Of a stretch of DNA of 40,896 nucleotides, positions 15,401-24,568 are shown piece after piece (within the stretch, counting starts at the first letter, position 1; each line of letters begins with the position of its first letter). This DNA comes from Cyanothece sp. BG0011. Lineage in GTDB: Bacteria; Cyanobacteriota; Cyanobacteriia; Cyanobacteriales; Microcystaceae. A model generated the notes under the pieces. That model saw only the letters and a list, made by a program, of their open reading frames with translations, made no database searches and was not told the origin of the DNA. The stretch spans positions 1 through 40,896 of the forward strand of contig NZ_PRLH01000056.1 in assembly GCF_003013815.1 (NCBI RefSeq), written 5' to 3'. Both the position numbers and the translations under genes were made by a program.

Positions 15401-16752
15401 GATTGAGGCATTAAATGTTCTGCCACAAAATTAGTATACACATCCCCTGCTAAAAAGGCGGGGGTTTCTAATACCCGTTTATGAAAATCAATGGTAGTAG
15501 GAACTCCTGTAATGGCACATTCTCTTAAAGCCCGTTTCATGCGTTTAATGGCTGTATTTCTATCAGGACCCCAGACAATTAATTTACCAATTAAAGAATC
15601 ATAATAAGGGGGAATTTCGTAATCAGTGTAAACATGGGAATCCATTCTCACTCCTGGACCACCGGGGGGAAGATAACCGCTAATTTTCCCAGGATGGGGT
15701 CGAAAATTGAGATCGGGATCTTCAGCATTAATGCGACATTCAATGGCATGGCCTTTTAAGGCAATTTCTGATTGTTTGAATTGTAATTTTTCTCCTTGGG
15801 CGATACGAATTTGTTCGGTAATTAAATCCAATCCCGTGATCATTTCTGTCACCGGGTGTTCCACTTGGATACGGGTATTCATTTCCATAAAATAGAAATT
15901 CCCCTGATTATCCACTAAAAATTCTACGGTTCCGGCACCGACATAATTAATGGACTTAGCCGCTTTAACGGCGGCTTCTCCCATTTTTTTGCGGAGTTGG
16001 GGGGTTAAAAAAGGACTAGGGGCTTCTTCTAACAATTTTTGGTGACGACGTTGAATGGAACAGTCCCTTTCCCCTAAATGAATGACATTACCATAACTAT
16101 CCGCTAATATCTGAAATTCAATATGACGGGGCCGTTCGATAAATTTTTCTAAATAAACGCCAGCATTGGCAAAGGCCGCTTCGGCTTCTCCCTGGGCTGC
16201 TTGAAAAAGGCGAGAAAACTCACTTTCTTCTCGCACTAAGCGCATTCCTCGCCCACCCCCTCCGGCGGTTGCTTTAATCATCACAGGATAACCCACGTCA
16301 CGGGCGACCTTTAAGGCTTCTTCTTCATTATCCAGGAGTCCGGCACTACCAGGAACCGTGGGAACCCCTGCTTTTTGCATGGTTTTTTTAGCTGTGGACT
16401 TATCACCCATGGCACGAATGGCCTCCGGAGACGGGCCAATAAAAACAAGTTGGTGATCGGCACAAATTTCTGCAAAACGAGCATTTTCCGCCAAAAATCC
16501 GTATCCTGGATGAATTGCCGTAGCGTTGCGCGTTAGAGCAGCCGAGATAATATTGGGAATATTGAGATAACTTTTACCACTGGCCGGCGGACCAATACAC
16601 ACACTTTCATCGGCTAGTTGAACATGGAGGGCTTGGCGATCGATGGTAGAGTGAACCGCAACCGTCCCAATACCGAGTTCTTCGCAAGTGTGTAAAATTC
16701 GTAAGGCGATCTCCCCGCGATTGGCAATTAGGATTTTGGAAAATTGCATCAT
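15397..16752 (-). CDS. accC: Biotin carboxylase subunit of acetyl-CoA carboxylase
   Basis: AccC carboxylates biotin on AccB using ATP and bicarbonate, the first step of fatty-acid synthesis. The 451-residue length is normal. The N-terminal biotin carboxylase domain begins [16 protein letters not shown], the ATP-grasp loop reads GGGGRGMR, and the catalytic region [16 protein letters not shown] and the C-terminal domain RINAEDP are all present. The TGA stop comes from the end of an IS200/IS605-type relic, so the last residue or two may differ from the ancestral protein; the enzyme core is untouched. Two adjacent Met codons make the start uncertain by one residue. Confidence 0.97.
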   Translation of the reverse strand: MMQFSKILIANRGEIALRILHTCEELGIGTVAVHSTIDRQALHVQLADESVCIGPPASGKSYLNIPNIISAALTRNATAIHPGYGFLAENARFAEICADHQLVFIGPSPEAIRAMGDKSTAKKTMQKAGVPTVPGSAGLLDNEEEALKVARDVGYPVMIKATAGGGGRGMRLVREESEFSRLFQAAQGEAEAAFANAGVYLEKFIERPRHIEFQILADSYGNVIHLGERDCSIQRRHQKLLEEAPSPFLTPQLRKKMGEAAVKAAKSINYVGAGTVEFLVDNQGNFYFMEMNTRIQVEHPVTEMITGLDLITEQIRIAQGEKLQFKQSEIALKGHAIECRINAEDPDLNFRPHPGKISGYLPPGGPGVRMDSHVYTDYEIPPYYDSLIGKLIVWGPDRNTAIKRMKRALRECAITGVPTTIDFHKRVLETPAFLAGDVYTNFVAEHLMPQS

Positions 16753-16835
16753 TTAACCTGTGCATAAACAGTCCTATCTAGTAGGATATCTGGTTTTGTC
16801 CTTCTGAGGATAGTCACGGGGAGAGACAAGGATTA

Positions 16836-17606
16836 TTAATTCACCAACTGAGGGGTTAAATCAATGGTTTCTCCAGGTTTAGGAGTCATCACTTGAGTGG
16901 CAAGGTCATTCTTTTGTAGCTGCTGACGAAACTTCTCAATGGTTCCTTCTTGTCGCAATAAAGAGACTAATAGTCCTTGATATTCGGTTTCTTTGGCATC
17001 AGCCGTGGGTAAGACAAACTTAGGTTTTAGGGTTTGACATAATTTAAGGGTGGTTTGTTGACCCTGTAACACGGGAAGAAGATGTAAAATACTGATTCCT
17101 ACCACTGGGGTTAAAATAATGTCGACAGGGGCTTCTTGTTGTAACTCAGTGCTATGATTACCGTGGGGTTCGTAGTAGAGTTTTTGCCCTTCTTTTAAAT
17201 CGCTAATAATATAAGCATTTTCTACCAATTGCGGACCAACAAGCGATCCAGGGAAGGCTTTAATCTCAATGGTTTCATCGAAGGTGTAACTATCTCCGTG
17301 ATCCAGGGTACGGATGTCTGTGTAGCCTAATTCTTTGACCACTTTTGTAGCGTTGGGAGAGGCAACCACTGGAATATTATGATCCAGTTCTTTTAAACTA
17401 GGAATATGAGCATGATCGTCTAATCCTTGGGATAAAAGAATCAAATCAATGGGCTTATTAAGCTCATAACTGTTTGATTTAACCCCTTTGAATAACCAAT
17501 CTAAATTACCAAAAACTAACGGACCGACTAACCAGGGATCAAGAAGGATTCTTTTCCCTGAAATTTCCATTAACCAAGAGTTATTATCAAGCCAGGTAAG
17601 TTTCAT
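16836..17606 (-). CDS. Metallo-beta-lactamase-fold protein with degenerate metal motif
   Basis: The protein has 256 residues and resembles UlaG-type metallo-hydrolases: MKLTWLDNNSWLMEISGKRILLDPWL at the N-terminus is the typical LxGxxxxLIDP region. The metal motif that is usually HxHxDH reads QGLDDH (60-65): the first two His are Gln60 and Leu62, while Asp64-His65 remain. A later PHGNH could supply another ligand. It may hold one metal or none, and its substrate is unknown. It lies 83 bp upstream of accC on the same strand. Confidence 0.82.
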   Translation of the reverse strand: MKLTWLDNNSWLMEISGKRILLDPWLVGPLVFGNLDWLFKGVKSNSYELNKPIDLILLSQGLDDHAHIPSLKELDHNIPVVASPNATKVVKELGYTDIRTLDHGDSYTFDETIEIKAFPGSLVGPQLVENAYIISDLKEGQKLYYEPHGNHSTELQQEAPVDIILTPVVGISILHLLPVLQGQQTTLKLCQTLKPKFVLPTADAKETEYQGLLVSLLRQEGTIEKFRQQLQKNDLATQVMTPKPGETIDLTPQLVN

Positions 17607-17697
17607 AAAAATTCTAATTATTGATTGTTTTCAAAAAAATGACAATACTACTATTATTCTGACATAACCAGAAACTATTTTTCAAAAAAATTTTTGA

Positions 17698-18177
17698 TTA
17701 TTCTATTTTATTTAAGAGGTTTTTTAACTTTTCTTCCACCAATTCATGGCTATATTCATCATTAGGATGGGCTTTTTGTCCTGGAGATTGAAAATAAGGA
17801 CGCTCATCATACATTTGTCCCCATTTGAAGTCAACTTGTCTGACTAATTCATAAAATAACTCAGAATTAGTTAAAATCTTATCTAGCAGTTGTTTTAACC
17901 CTTGTAGCGGACGGTTTAAATGTTGACTGATTTGTCCTTCGTCTCCCTTTACCCACGTCTGTAAAATAACTTGTAAGGCCCCAGATGAATCCTCTAGATT
18001 TAGAGCAATAAATGTATTAATTTCTGTGGTTGCTTGCACAAATTTGGGAACAGGAGATTCCCCTTTTAAAAAGTCTCCCCCCTCTCGACCAATGGCTTCG
18101 GCTAAAGAAAATTTACGTCCTGCTAAAATTTCTTGCTGAATGGCTTTATTTTTAGCTTGTTCTTGCTTATCTTCCAT
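17698..18177 (-). CDS. Conserved hypothetical protein
   Basis: The protein has 159 residues, is charged and soluble, and has no signal or membrane segment. Predicted mostly helical, it has KFVQATTEINTFIALNLEDSSGALQVILQTWV in the middle and ends in a coiled-coil-like VEEKLKNLLNKIE. I do not recognise a domain. It lies about 90 bp upstream of the metallo-beta-lactamase-fold gene on the same strand and diverges from the cupin gene at 18382. Confidence 0.65.
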   Translation of the reverse strand: MEDKQEQAKNKAIQQEILAGRKFSLAEAIGREGGDFLKGESPVPKFVQATTEINTFIALNLEDSSGALQVILQTWVKGDEGQISQHLNRPLQGLKQLLDKILTNSELFYELVRQVDFKWGQMYDERPYFQSPGQKAHPNDEYSHELVEEKLKNLLNKIE

Positions 18178-18381
18178 CAGTTGTATTGAATGGCTCTAAA
18201 TTAAAAATATTATAACTCTGACTTCTCATTCCGTGACACTGCATTAAGCTGAATGGTCAAGAAAAGTTAAATTTCATTGAACTCTGGGCAAATCCTCTGT
18301 TACTGTAACCTATGATGAGTTAAGTAGGCTTGAATCAAGCTTTAAACCATAGGGTTTGGCTGTTTATGGAGTAATGATGAT

Positions 18382-19011
18382 ATGCCACAACAAGATTGGT
18401 TGATTCAAGATCATGGGGAATGTCTGTCTTTTTCATCTCCTCGACAGTGGGACTTATTAAGCGCAACGACATCCTATCGTCTACATCGCTTTTTAACAGA
18501 ATTAGATGATGTGGTTAACCAAGCAGAAATGAGTCAACAACCAGAAACAGAATATCTTCCGACCCTGCGTCGTTTGGTACGGAAGTTACTGTTGAATGTT
18601 TATTGGATAAGTCAAGAGATTCCTACTCCTTCGACAACTACTGGAAGCGAGGTAAAGTTACTCTACGATGAACCGGGTTATCCTTTAACTTTGCAAACGG
18701 AGATTATGTTACCAGGAACTAGCACCCCCATTCATAACCACGGAACCTGGGGCGTTGTGGCTACTTTACAAGGACAACAGAAAAATACCTTTTGGAAACC
18801 TGTCCCCACAGAAGAATACCCCCAAAACATCGAAAAAGTAGGTGAAAAGACGTTTCAAACAGGGGATATTATTAGTTTTACAACAGAAGCTATCCATTGT
18901 GTTGAAGCGACAGGCAATAAACCCACTGTTACCTTGAATCTTTATGGAGATACTCATGCCTCGAAACGGTTTAAGTTTGACCCTAAGACTCACAAAGCTT
19001 ATCACTTTTAA
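18382..19011 (+). CDS. Cysteine-dioxygenase-like cupin protein
   Basis: The protein has 209 residues. The cupin core shows TPIHNHGTWGVVATLQGQ (metal-binding HxH and the following G-rich strand) and the second motif IHCVEATGNKPTVTLNLYG with the third His. This order is typical of cysteine-dioxygenase type I relatives that use mononuclear iron to oxidise a thiol. The N-terminal 75 residues are helical and less conserved. The exact substrate cannot be told. GGAG about ten bases before ATG 18382 supports the start. Confidence 0.8.
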   Translation: MPQQDWLIQDHGECLSFSSPRQWDLLSATTSYRLHRFLTELDDVVNQAEMSQQPETEYLPTLRRLVRKLLLNVYWISQEIPTPSTTTGSEVKLLYDEPGYPLTLQTEIMLPGTSTPIHNHGTWGVVATLQGQQKNTFWKPVPTEEYPQNIEKVGEKTFQTGDIISFTTEAIHCVEATGNKPTVTLNLYGDTHASKRFKFDPKTHKAYHF

Positions 19012-19076
19012 GTTAAGTCCGTTGGGAAAGTTGCCAGGAAACTGAACATGAGAATGAATCGAATGATTCGGTTAGT

Positions 19077-19301
19077 CTAGTTAGGAGATTCTTCAGTGGT
19101 TAAGTGATTGAGTCGATCAATCACTAAAGGAATAGCAATAATACTCAACTTCAAAATCCAAGGAGCAAACAGAAGCGTTAACAGAGATGCCAGGATAGCA
19201 ACACATCCCATAGCAGCTTTCACCACATCCTCTTTTAAGTTATAACTCAAAAAAGCTGACACTGAAGCGATCGCTAAAGTGATTAAAGAAATGATAAGCA
19301 T
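19077..19301 (-). CDS. Small membrane protein, unknown
   Basis: The protein has 74 residues and two hydrophobic helices (ISLITLAIASVSAFLSY and AMGCVAILASLLTLLFAPWILKLSIIAIPLVI). It starts at ATG 19301 with GAGG about 15 bases upstream. The hydrophobic pattern and isolated position suggest a real gene, but the family is not recognised. Its 3' end faces the cupin gene. Confidence 0.55.
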   Translation of the reverse strand: MLIISLITLAIASVSAFLSYNLKEDVVKAAMGCVAILASLLTLLFAPWILKLSIIAIPLVIDRLNHLTTEESPN

Positions 19302-19474
19302 TGTTATGTTACAACCTCATGTTTTCGACAGTTTGAGCGTTCCTTCGGCTAAGGATAAAAGCCTACTTCCGTCCCTTCACTGCGTTTGTTCCTAACAATG
19401 TAGAGATGAACGACAAAGCTATTTGCATTTCTTAATAATACATAACTTTTAACATCAGTGTCAACCCTTAGGAA

Positions 19475-19525
19475 CCTGTTGTCAAGGTTTCATGGTTTTT
19501 TGGTCATTAACCCCTTGACAACAGG
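19475..19525. repeat. 13-bp perfect inverted repeat, possible terminator
   Basis: CCTGTTGTCAAGG (19475-19487) and CCTTGACAACAGG (19513-19525) are exact complements around a 25-base loop. It sits just past the stop codon of the minus-strand gene at 19537, where a terminator would be expected, but no clear U-run follows. Confidence 0.5.
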
Positions 19526-19536
19526 CAATAGAGTGA

Positions 19537-19935
19537 TTAGAACCTAAATTGAGAATCATCCATTTCAAAAGACGGTACTGTATCACGATTGGTATTTTGA
19601 GGGACTTCTCTGGTGGGTAACCCTTGCATCCACAACGCCATAACTAATAAAGCGACTGTCATCAACACTTCCCAGAAGAATACTGGATAAGAAGAAGTTG
19701 AGCCTTTTTGTGTCGATGATGGGTTAATCCGGTTCCAGGAATTTTCTTGAAGACTCATTTTTTCAGAAGTTAATCTAGAAACGGAGTCTTTGGTTAGGGA
19801 AGTTTTGTTTACAGTAATAATTTTCGTGGTTTCGTCTGTTTGGGAACTGTTACAACACTTAGAATGGGTTTCTTTGGATTGAGATTTAACAACAGGCGAT
19901 CGCTCTATATCAGAATTAATGGGTCCGTGATTCAT
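19537..19935 (-). CDS. Single-pass membrane protein, unknown
   Basis: The protein has 132 residues. Residues 1-82 are polar, Ser/Thr/Lys-rich and probably disordered. One helix (VFFWEVLMTVALLVMALWM, about 85-103) is followed by a short polar tail. With no signal peptide, the N-terminus is probably cytoplasmic. GAGGA lies nine bases before ATG 19935. Family not recognised. Confidence 0.6.
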   Translation of the reverse strand: MNHGPINSDIERSPVVKSQSKETHSKCCNSSQTDETTKIITVNKTSLTKDSVSRLTSEKMSLQENSWNRINPSSTQKGSTSSYPVFFWEVLMTVALLVMALWMQGLPTREVPQNTNRDTVPSFEMDDSQFRF

Positions 19936-20242
19936 CGGTTATAGTCCTCGTCGATAGCAAGCTGAGATAGCGATAACCCTACGTTCACGGCTTACGATGG
20001 GAATCTATGCTATCCCTAATAGTAGACATCAGTTATTCTTTGAAACCTCTCACACCCACTCAAGATAATTTCTAATGTCTGTAATATTTTTTAATTAAGA
20101 GATGTATTATCTACTATATCTAGTATGCCTCATAATTCCAAATAGACAACCGAAGTTTAGGATCTTAGAGAAAATATAGAGACAGTTCTGATCAAAAATT
20201 TAGAAGGATCACTTTTTCTCCGTAAATGTACATAATTCAGTG
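19936..20242. other. Non-coding interval between ribE and the membrane-protein gene
   Basis: It holds the promoter side of the minus-strand gene at 19935 and the 3' side of ribE. GGTTAT (19937-19942) can pair with ATAACC about 35 bases on, a possible leader hairpin. No RNA gene or riboswitch is recognised. Confidence 0.4.
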
Positions 20243-20932
20243 TTAAAGATAACCATGTTCTGTCAAAAAACTTAAACTAATCTCAGCCGAAGACTGATCA
20301 CCATTGAACTGTTTTCCTAATAATTTCGCCACATATTTCCCCAAAATATCCCCCTCAATATTGACCCAATCTCCTGTTTTTAGATAACACAGATTGGTTT
20401 GACTGTAAGTATGAGGAATAACCGCCGCTTTAAACCAAGTTCCGGCTGAGTCACATTCAGCTACTGTCAAACTAATGCCATTAACCGCCACGCTGCCTTT
20501 AGGAATCAGATAAGGTTGAATATAATTGTGCCATTGTTCCTGACGAGAAGAAGGGGCTTGAAAGGTCATCTCCCAGGCTTTGTCTGTAGCGATCGCTTCA
20601 ACCAACGATCCTAACCCATCCACATGGCCCGTGACAAAATGACCTCCCAGTTTACTCCCCACCCGTAAAGAAGGTTCTACATTAACATAACTAGCTGTAT
20701 CAATTTTTTGAGTTAAAGTAGTACGTTGTAGGGTTTCTGGGGAAGCGGTGGCCACAAATCCATTAGTCACAATTTCTTCTACCGTTAAACAAACCCCATC
20801 GACGGCCACACTATCCCCAATGGCCAAATCTGATAAAATAGAGGAGGAATAGCTATCGGGAATCGAGAGGGTAAAGCGATCGGATTCGAGGGGACGAATA
20901 ATGCCAAGACCTTGAATTAAACCAGTAAACAT
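20243..20932 (-). CDS. ribE: Riboflavin synthase alpha chain
   Basis: The enzyme converts two 6,7-dimethyl-8-ribityllumazine molecules to riboflavin. The family start MFTGLIQ is at ATG 20932, preceded by AGGAAAG ten bases upstream; a longer frame from 20965 is unlikely to be used. The 229 residues form two lumazine-binding repeats: GDSVAVDGVCLTV...FVATASPETLQRT...LGGHFVTGHVDG in the first and KGSVAVNGISLTV...KTGDWVNIEGDILGKYV in the second. No FMN riboswitch is seen upstream. Confidence 0.96.
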   Translation of the reverse strand: MFTGLIQGLGIIRPLESDRFTLSIPDSYSSSILSDLAIGDSVAVDGVCLTVEEIVTNGFVATASPETLQRTTLTQKIDTASYVNVEPSLRVGSKLGGHFVTGHVDGLGSLVEAIATDKAWEMTFQAPSSRQEQWHNYIQPYLIPKGSVAVNGISLTVAECDSAGTWFKAAVIPHTYSQTNLCYLKTGDWVNIEGDILGKYVAKLLGKQFNGDQSSAEISLSFLTEHGYL

Positions 20933-21115
20933 TAACTCAGCTTTCCTAAATAACATCTCCCCCATGTTTTATACAAGAATCTTATCTACATTTGGGGCAT
21001 ACTGTGAGTATAACCCATTGTTCAACTGACCTGATTAATCGATTAATACAGGGTCAATGATGAGGTTAAACAGCAAAAATAATCGTTTTTTAAAGATATT
21101 AAAGAGGATAGGTCA

Positions 21116-21622
21116 ATGATTGAAATGAAAGTGGCAGGCATTGCTTTAGACGCAGTTAGTCGCAGTCCCATTGTTTTGTTAAAAGATGGGTCTGAACGTC
21201 GTGCTTTACCGATTTATATCGGACAAGATCAAGCCAAGTCAATTATTGGGGCGATCGAAAATCAAAAACCTCCTCGTCCTTTGACCCATGATTTAATTGC
21301 TAACTTATTTGATGCTTGGGGAATGTCTTTGGAGAAAATTATTATTCATGCTCTTCAAGATAATACCTTTTATGCCCTTCTTTGCCTAAAACAAGGAAAA
21401 ACAAAAAAGAAAATTGATTGTCGTCCCAGTGATGCCATTTCTATCGCTTTACGAACAAATAGTCCCATTTGGGTCATGGAAGAAGTGATCGCCGATGCCT
21501 CAATTCCAGTTGATAGAGAAGCAGATGAAGAAGAACGTCAAGCGTTCCGAGATTTTTTAGACAAGTTACGGCCTGAGGATTTAATTCAACGGGGAAAATT
21601 AGAAAAAAATGATGAACAATAA
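21116..21622 (+). CDS. Bifunctional nuclease (BFN, DUF151) family protein
   Basis: The protein has 168 residues and the family start MIEMKVAGIALDAVSRSPIVLLKD. The core PIYIGQDQAKSI and the conserved CRPSDAISIALRTNSPIWV segment match DUF151. Members were named after a plant protein with DNase and RNase activity; the bacterial role is unclear. A C-terminal acidic extension (ADEEERQAFRDFLDKLRPEDL) is typical of the family. AGGATAGG before ATG 21116 supports the start. The aldo/keto reductase gene follows 20 bp on and may be co-transcribed. Confidence 0.9.
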   Translation: MIEMKVAGIALDAVSRSPIVLLKDGSERRALPIYIGQDQAKSIIGAIENQKPPRPLTHDLIANLFDAWGMSLEKIIIHALQDNTFYALLCLKQGKTKKKIDCRPSDAISIALRTNSPIWVMEEVIADASIPVDREADEEERQAFRDFLDKLRPEDLIQRGKLEKNDEQ

Positions 21623-21642
21623 GCATTAAAAGTTAGTTTACA

Positions 21643-22773
21643 ATGCAATATCGGCGTTTTGGTAAAACTAATCTAAACTTGTCTATATTTTCTTTGGGAA
21701 CGATGCGTTGTCTAGCATCTCCAAGCCTCTTTAATGACACTTTAACAACAGGAATTTCTCTCGGTATCAACCATTTAGAAACAGCTAAAGGATATGGCAA
21801 AAGTGAAGAATTTTTAGGTCACTTTTTGCAACAACAAACGTTAGTTTCTAGAGAAGAATTGTATATCACCACCAAGTTGAATCCTACCCCTGATGCTGAG
21901 TTAATGGCTCAATGGATTGATGAATCATTAAAACGGTTAAAATTGGATTATATTGATTGTGTGGCCATTCATGGGATCAATACTTGGGAACACCTAGAAT
22001 GGATAACCGGAGCAAATGGCTGTTTTTTGCCCCTACAACGAGGGTTAGAAGAAGGTAAGATAGGTCACCTAGGTTTCTCTACTCATGGTAGCTTAGACGT
22101 TATTTTAGCAGCCATAGAGACCGATTTATTCGAGTTTATTAACCTACACTATTACTACTTCTTTCAACGGAATGAGCCAGCCATTGCTTTAGCGGCTCAA
22201 AAGGATATGGGCATTTTTATTATTTCTCCTGGGGATAAAGGGGGTTTACTCTACACACCACCTGCTTTACTTCAGGACTTATGTGCGCCGTTTTCACCCT
22301 TAGAATTAACCTATCGTTTTCTACTGAGCGATGGCCGAATTAGCACCCTAAGCACAGGAATGGCTAATCCTAGGGAATTCGAGCCTATCCTATCCCTATT
22401 TGAGAAAAATGACAAGTTAACCCCTGAAGAAAGTCAAAAATTCAATCAATTAGAAGAGCATTTAAACACCGTTTTAAACACAGATAAATGTAGTCAATGT
22501 TATCAATGTTTACCTTGTCCTGAGTCCATTAATATTCCTGAGATTTTGCGCTTAAGAAATTTAGCCGTTGCTTATGAGATGAAAAATTATGGACAATATC
22601 GTTATGGAATGTTAGAAAATGCGGGACATTGGTTTCCTGGAAAGAAAGGACATCGTTGTACAGACTGTGGTGACTGTTTACCTCGTTGTCCTGAAAATTT
22701 AGACATTCCCCAATTATTAAAAGATGCTCATCAGAGACTAAACGGCAGTGAAAGACGACGGTTATGGGAATGA
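21643..22773 (+). CDS. Aldo/keto reductase with C-terminal 4Fe-4S ferredoxin domain
   Basis: The protein has 376 residues. The N-terminal TIM barrel (1 to about 270) starts MQYRRFGKTNLNLSIFSLGTMR. It carries three of the four catalytic residues (Tyr in KGYGKSEE, Lys in YITTKLNP, His in VAIHGI). The usual Asp (DTAxxYG) is Glu in LETAKGYG. Two cysteine clusters follow, CSQCYQCLPCP (near 285) and CTDCGDCLPRCP (near 345), each fit for a 4Fe-4S centre. This links NAD(P)H-type chemistry to a one-electron carrier such as ferredoxin. The substrate is unknown. Confidence 0.9.
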   Translation: MQYRRFGKTNLNLSIFSLGTMRCLASPSLFNDTLTTGISLGINHLETAKGYGKSEEFLGHFLQQQTLVSREELYITTKLNPTPDAELMAQWIDESLKRLKLDYIDCVAIHGINTWEHLEWITGANGCFLPLQRGLEEGKIGHLGFSTHGSLDVILAAIETDLFEFINLHYYYFFQRNEPAIALAAQKDMGIFIISPGDKGGLLYTPPALLQDLCAPFSPLELTYRFLLSDGRISTLSTGMANPREFEPILSLFEKNDKLTPEESQKFNQLEEHLNTVLNTDKCSQCYQCLPCPESINIPEILRLRNLAVAYEMKNYGQYRYGMLENAGHWFPGKKGHRCTDCGDCLPRCPENLDIPQLLKDAHQRLNGSERRRLWE

Positions 22774-22990
22774 TGCGTAAGGATAGGAACTTACGGAGAA
22801 CAACACAGTCTAATCACCTTGAGTGTCCCTGTTTGAGAATCTTTAAGAATGAATTGAGATCGTCAACCAAGGCACTCTTAAACTAAATCTGATAAGGTAA
22901 AACAGTTATCCGATGATCAACAGAGTCGCTACAACTCTAAAATTAGACTCTAGTATATAAAGATAGTTATAAAATGCGAGGTTAATTTTT

Positions 22991-23737
22991 ATGAAATCAT
23001 TAATTCGTTGGAGTGCCACCCTAGGCTTAGTCGGTAGTACCCTAATGACCTCTTGGTTTGGTCAAGTTCCCAAAGCTTTAGCCCTACCTGAAGCCGAAGT
23101 CATTAAGGTATTACAGGGGGTTCCAGTTTTTACCATTACCACAGAACAGGGGGGGCCTTTAATCGCTACCCTAGAAGATAATCAGAGAGTAACACAAGTT
23201 TTTATGAGTCAGCAAGATGCTAACCAGTTTCTCGCTAAACTCAAAGAAAATCAACCCGATATCGGCAATAGAGTAAAAGTTCAACCCGTCTCCCTAGGAG
23301 AAGTTTATCGTTTTGCCCTAGCCAACAATACAGAAACAGAGTCGTTACAATTCGCTTATATTCCCATGGCAAGCGCGGTAGACTCGGCGAAAAAGGTGTT
23401 AAATGATAACGGGCAGCAATATCAAGGGGGTGTTCCCCTATTTACCTTAAGAGGAGGACCCGATAATAGTATTTTAACTATTCAACAAAACGATCAAGAA
23501 GTGATTCCCTTCTTCTTTGAAAAAGCCCCCATTCAGGCGATCGCTGAGCAAATGAAGAAAGATCAGCCCGATATTGCCCAAACCATGCAAATTGAAGTAA
23601 TTGCCCTAGAAAATGTCATCGGTTTATTACAAACTAAAGACGATGCGATGCTCAAGCAAATACAATTAATTCCTTCCCAGGAAACGATGAAATTTATTCA
23701 AGAAACTATCAAATCTCAACAAAATCAAGGCCAGTAA
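22991..23737 (+). CDS. tic22: Tic22-family protein, first of tandem pair
   Basis: The protein has 248 residues. A signal peptide of about 31 residues (positively charged start, ATLGLVGSTLMTSWF, cleavage after ALA) exports it. The Tic22 core has two similar halves: LQGVPVFTITTEQGGPL...VFMSQQDANQFLAKLK and GGVPLFTLRGGPDNSILTIQQNDQEVIPFFFEKAPI. Tic22 proteins are soluble periplasmic chaperones linked to outer-membrane biogenesis in cyanobacteria and to protein import in chloroplasts. A paralogue follows 86 bp downstream. Confidence 0.9.
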   Translation: MKSLIRWSATLGLVGSTLMTSWFGQVPKALALPEAEVIKVLQGVPVFTITTEQGGPLIATLEDNQRVTQVFMSQQDANQFLAKLKENQPDIGNRVKVQPVSLGEVYRFALANNTETESLQFAYIPMASAVDSAKKVLNDNGQQYQGGVPLFTLRGGPDNSILTIQQNDQEVIPFFFEKAPIQAIAEQMKKDQPDIAQTMQIEVIALENVIGLLQTKDDAMLKQIQLIPSQETMKFIQETIKSQQNQGQ

Positions 23738-23823
23738 CGGGGTAATTTAACCCAAAATGAAGATCCCCAGATGTGTCAGTTTGGGGATTTTGTCTAATTG
23801 TTATACTAATTACCAAAAACGCC

Positions 23824-24561
23824 ATGAACAGTTTAATTCGTTGGAGTTTAACCCTAGGAATCCTGATCAGTCCCCTAAGTCATCTCAGTATAATCCACCC
23901 TACTCCTGTGGTCGCCCTACCCCAGGGGGAAATTATAGAATTTTTGTCGGGAGTACCAGTTTATAGCTTACTTGATCGGCAAGGCTTACCCATCGGTCGT
24001 CAACTAGAGGATGGTAGCATCATTACTCCTGTGTTCATGAGTCGCAGAGAAGCCCAGGCCTTTTTGAGAGAGTTAACCGAAATCGATTCTCAGACGGCTA
24101 ACTCTTATCGCATTCAAATTCTTCCCCTCAGTCGGATTTATGAAATTGCACGGGAAACCTCAACCGCTTCAACCCGTCTCTTTCTTGATTATATTCCCAG
24201 TGGGACAGAATTACAGAGGGCTCGTGAATTAGTTCAACAAAAAGGTCAAAAGTATCCAGGGGATGTTCCTTTATATGTAGCTAAAATTGAATCCGATCAA
24301 TCCTATTTGACCATTAAACAAGAAGATGAGGAAGTGGTTCCCATTTTCTTTGAAAAAGCTACCATTGATCGATGGATTGCCACCGTTACTCAAACGCGGC
24401 CAGAGTTGGGTCAAGACGTTAGTATCAATGTTATTTCGTTGAGTAGTCTAATTGCCAATTTAGAAAACAATGATAACGCTTTACTGAGAAGTCTACGGTT
24501 TTGGCCCTCTCAGGAAATGATGAAAATTATCCGCTCTAATACTGAGAATCAAAATCAATAA
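23824..24561 (+). CDS. tic22: Tic22-family protein, second of tandem pair
   Basis: The protein has 245 residues from ATG 23824, whose MNSLIRWSLTLGI mirrors the MKSLIRWSATLGL of its neighbour; an upstream ATG at 23773 would spoil the signal peptide. Cleavage is expected after VVALP-type residues near 33. The same two-part core is seen (LSGVPVYSLLDRQG...VFMSRREAQAFLREL and GDVPLYVAKIESDQSYLTIKQEDEEVVPIFFEKATI). It arose by tandem duplication and has since diverged clearly. prmC starts 7 bp downstream. Confidence 0.88.
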   Translation: MNSLIRWSLTLGILISPLSHLSIIHPTPVVALPQGEIIEFLSGVPVYSLLDRQGLPIGRQLEDGSIITPVFMSRREAQAFLRELTEIDSQTANSYRIQILPLSRIYEIARETSTASTRLFLDYIPSGTELQRARELVQQKGQKYPGDVPLYVAKIESDQSYLTIKQEDEEVVPIFFEKATIDRWIATVTQTRPELGQDVSINVISLSSLIANLENNDNALLRSLRFWPSQEMMKIIRSNTENQNQ

Positions 24562-24568
24562 ATAACTT

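Noticed and set aside
23757-23966. Plus-strand open frame of 69 codons overlapping the second tic22 gene
   Set aside because: It lies in another frame over the signal-peptide region of a clear Tic22 gene and has no family features.
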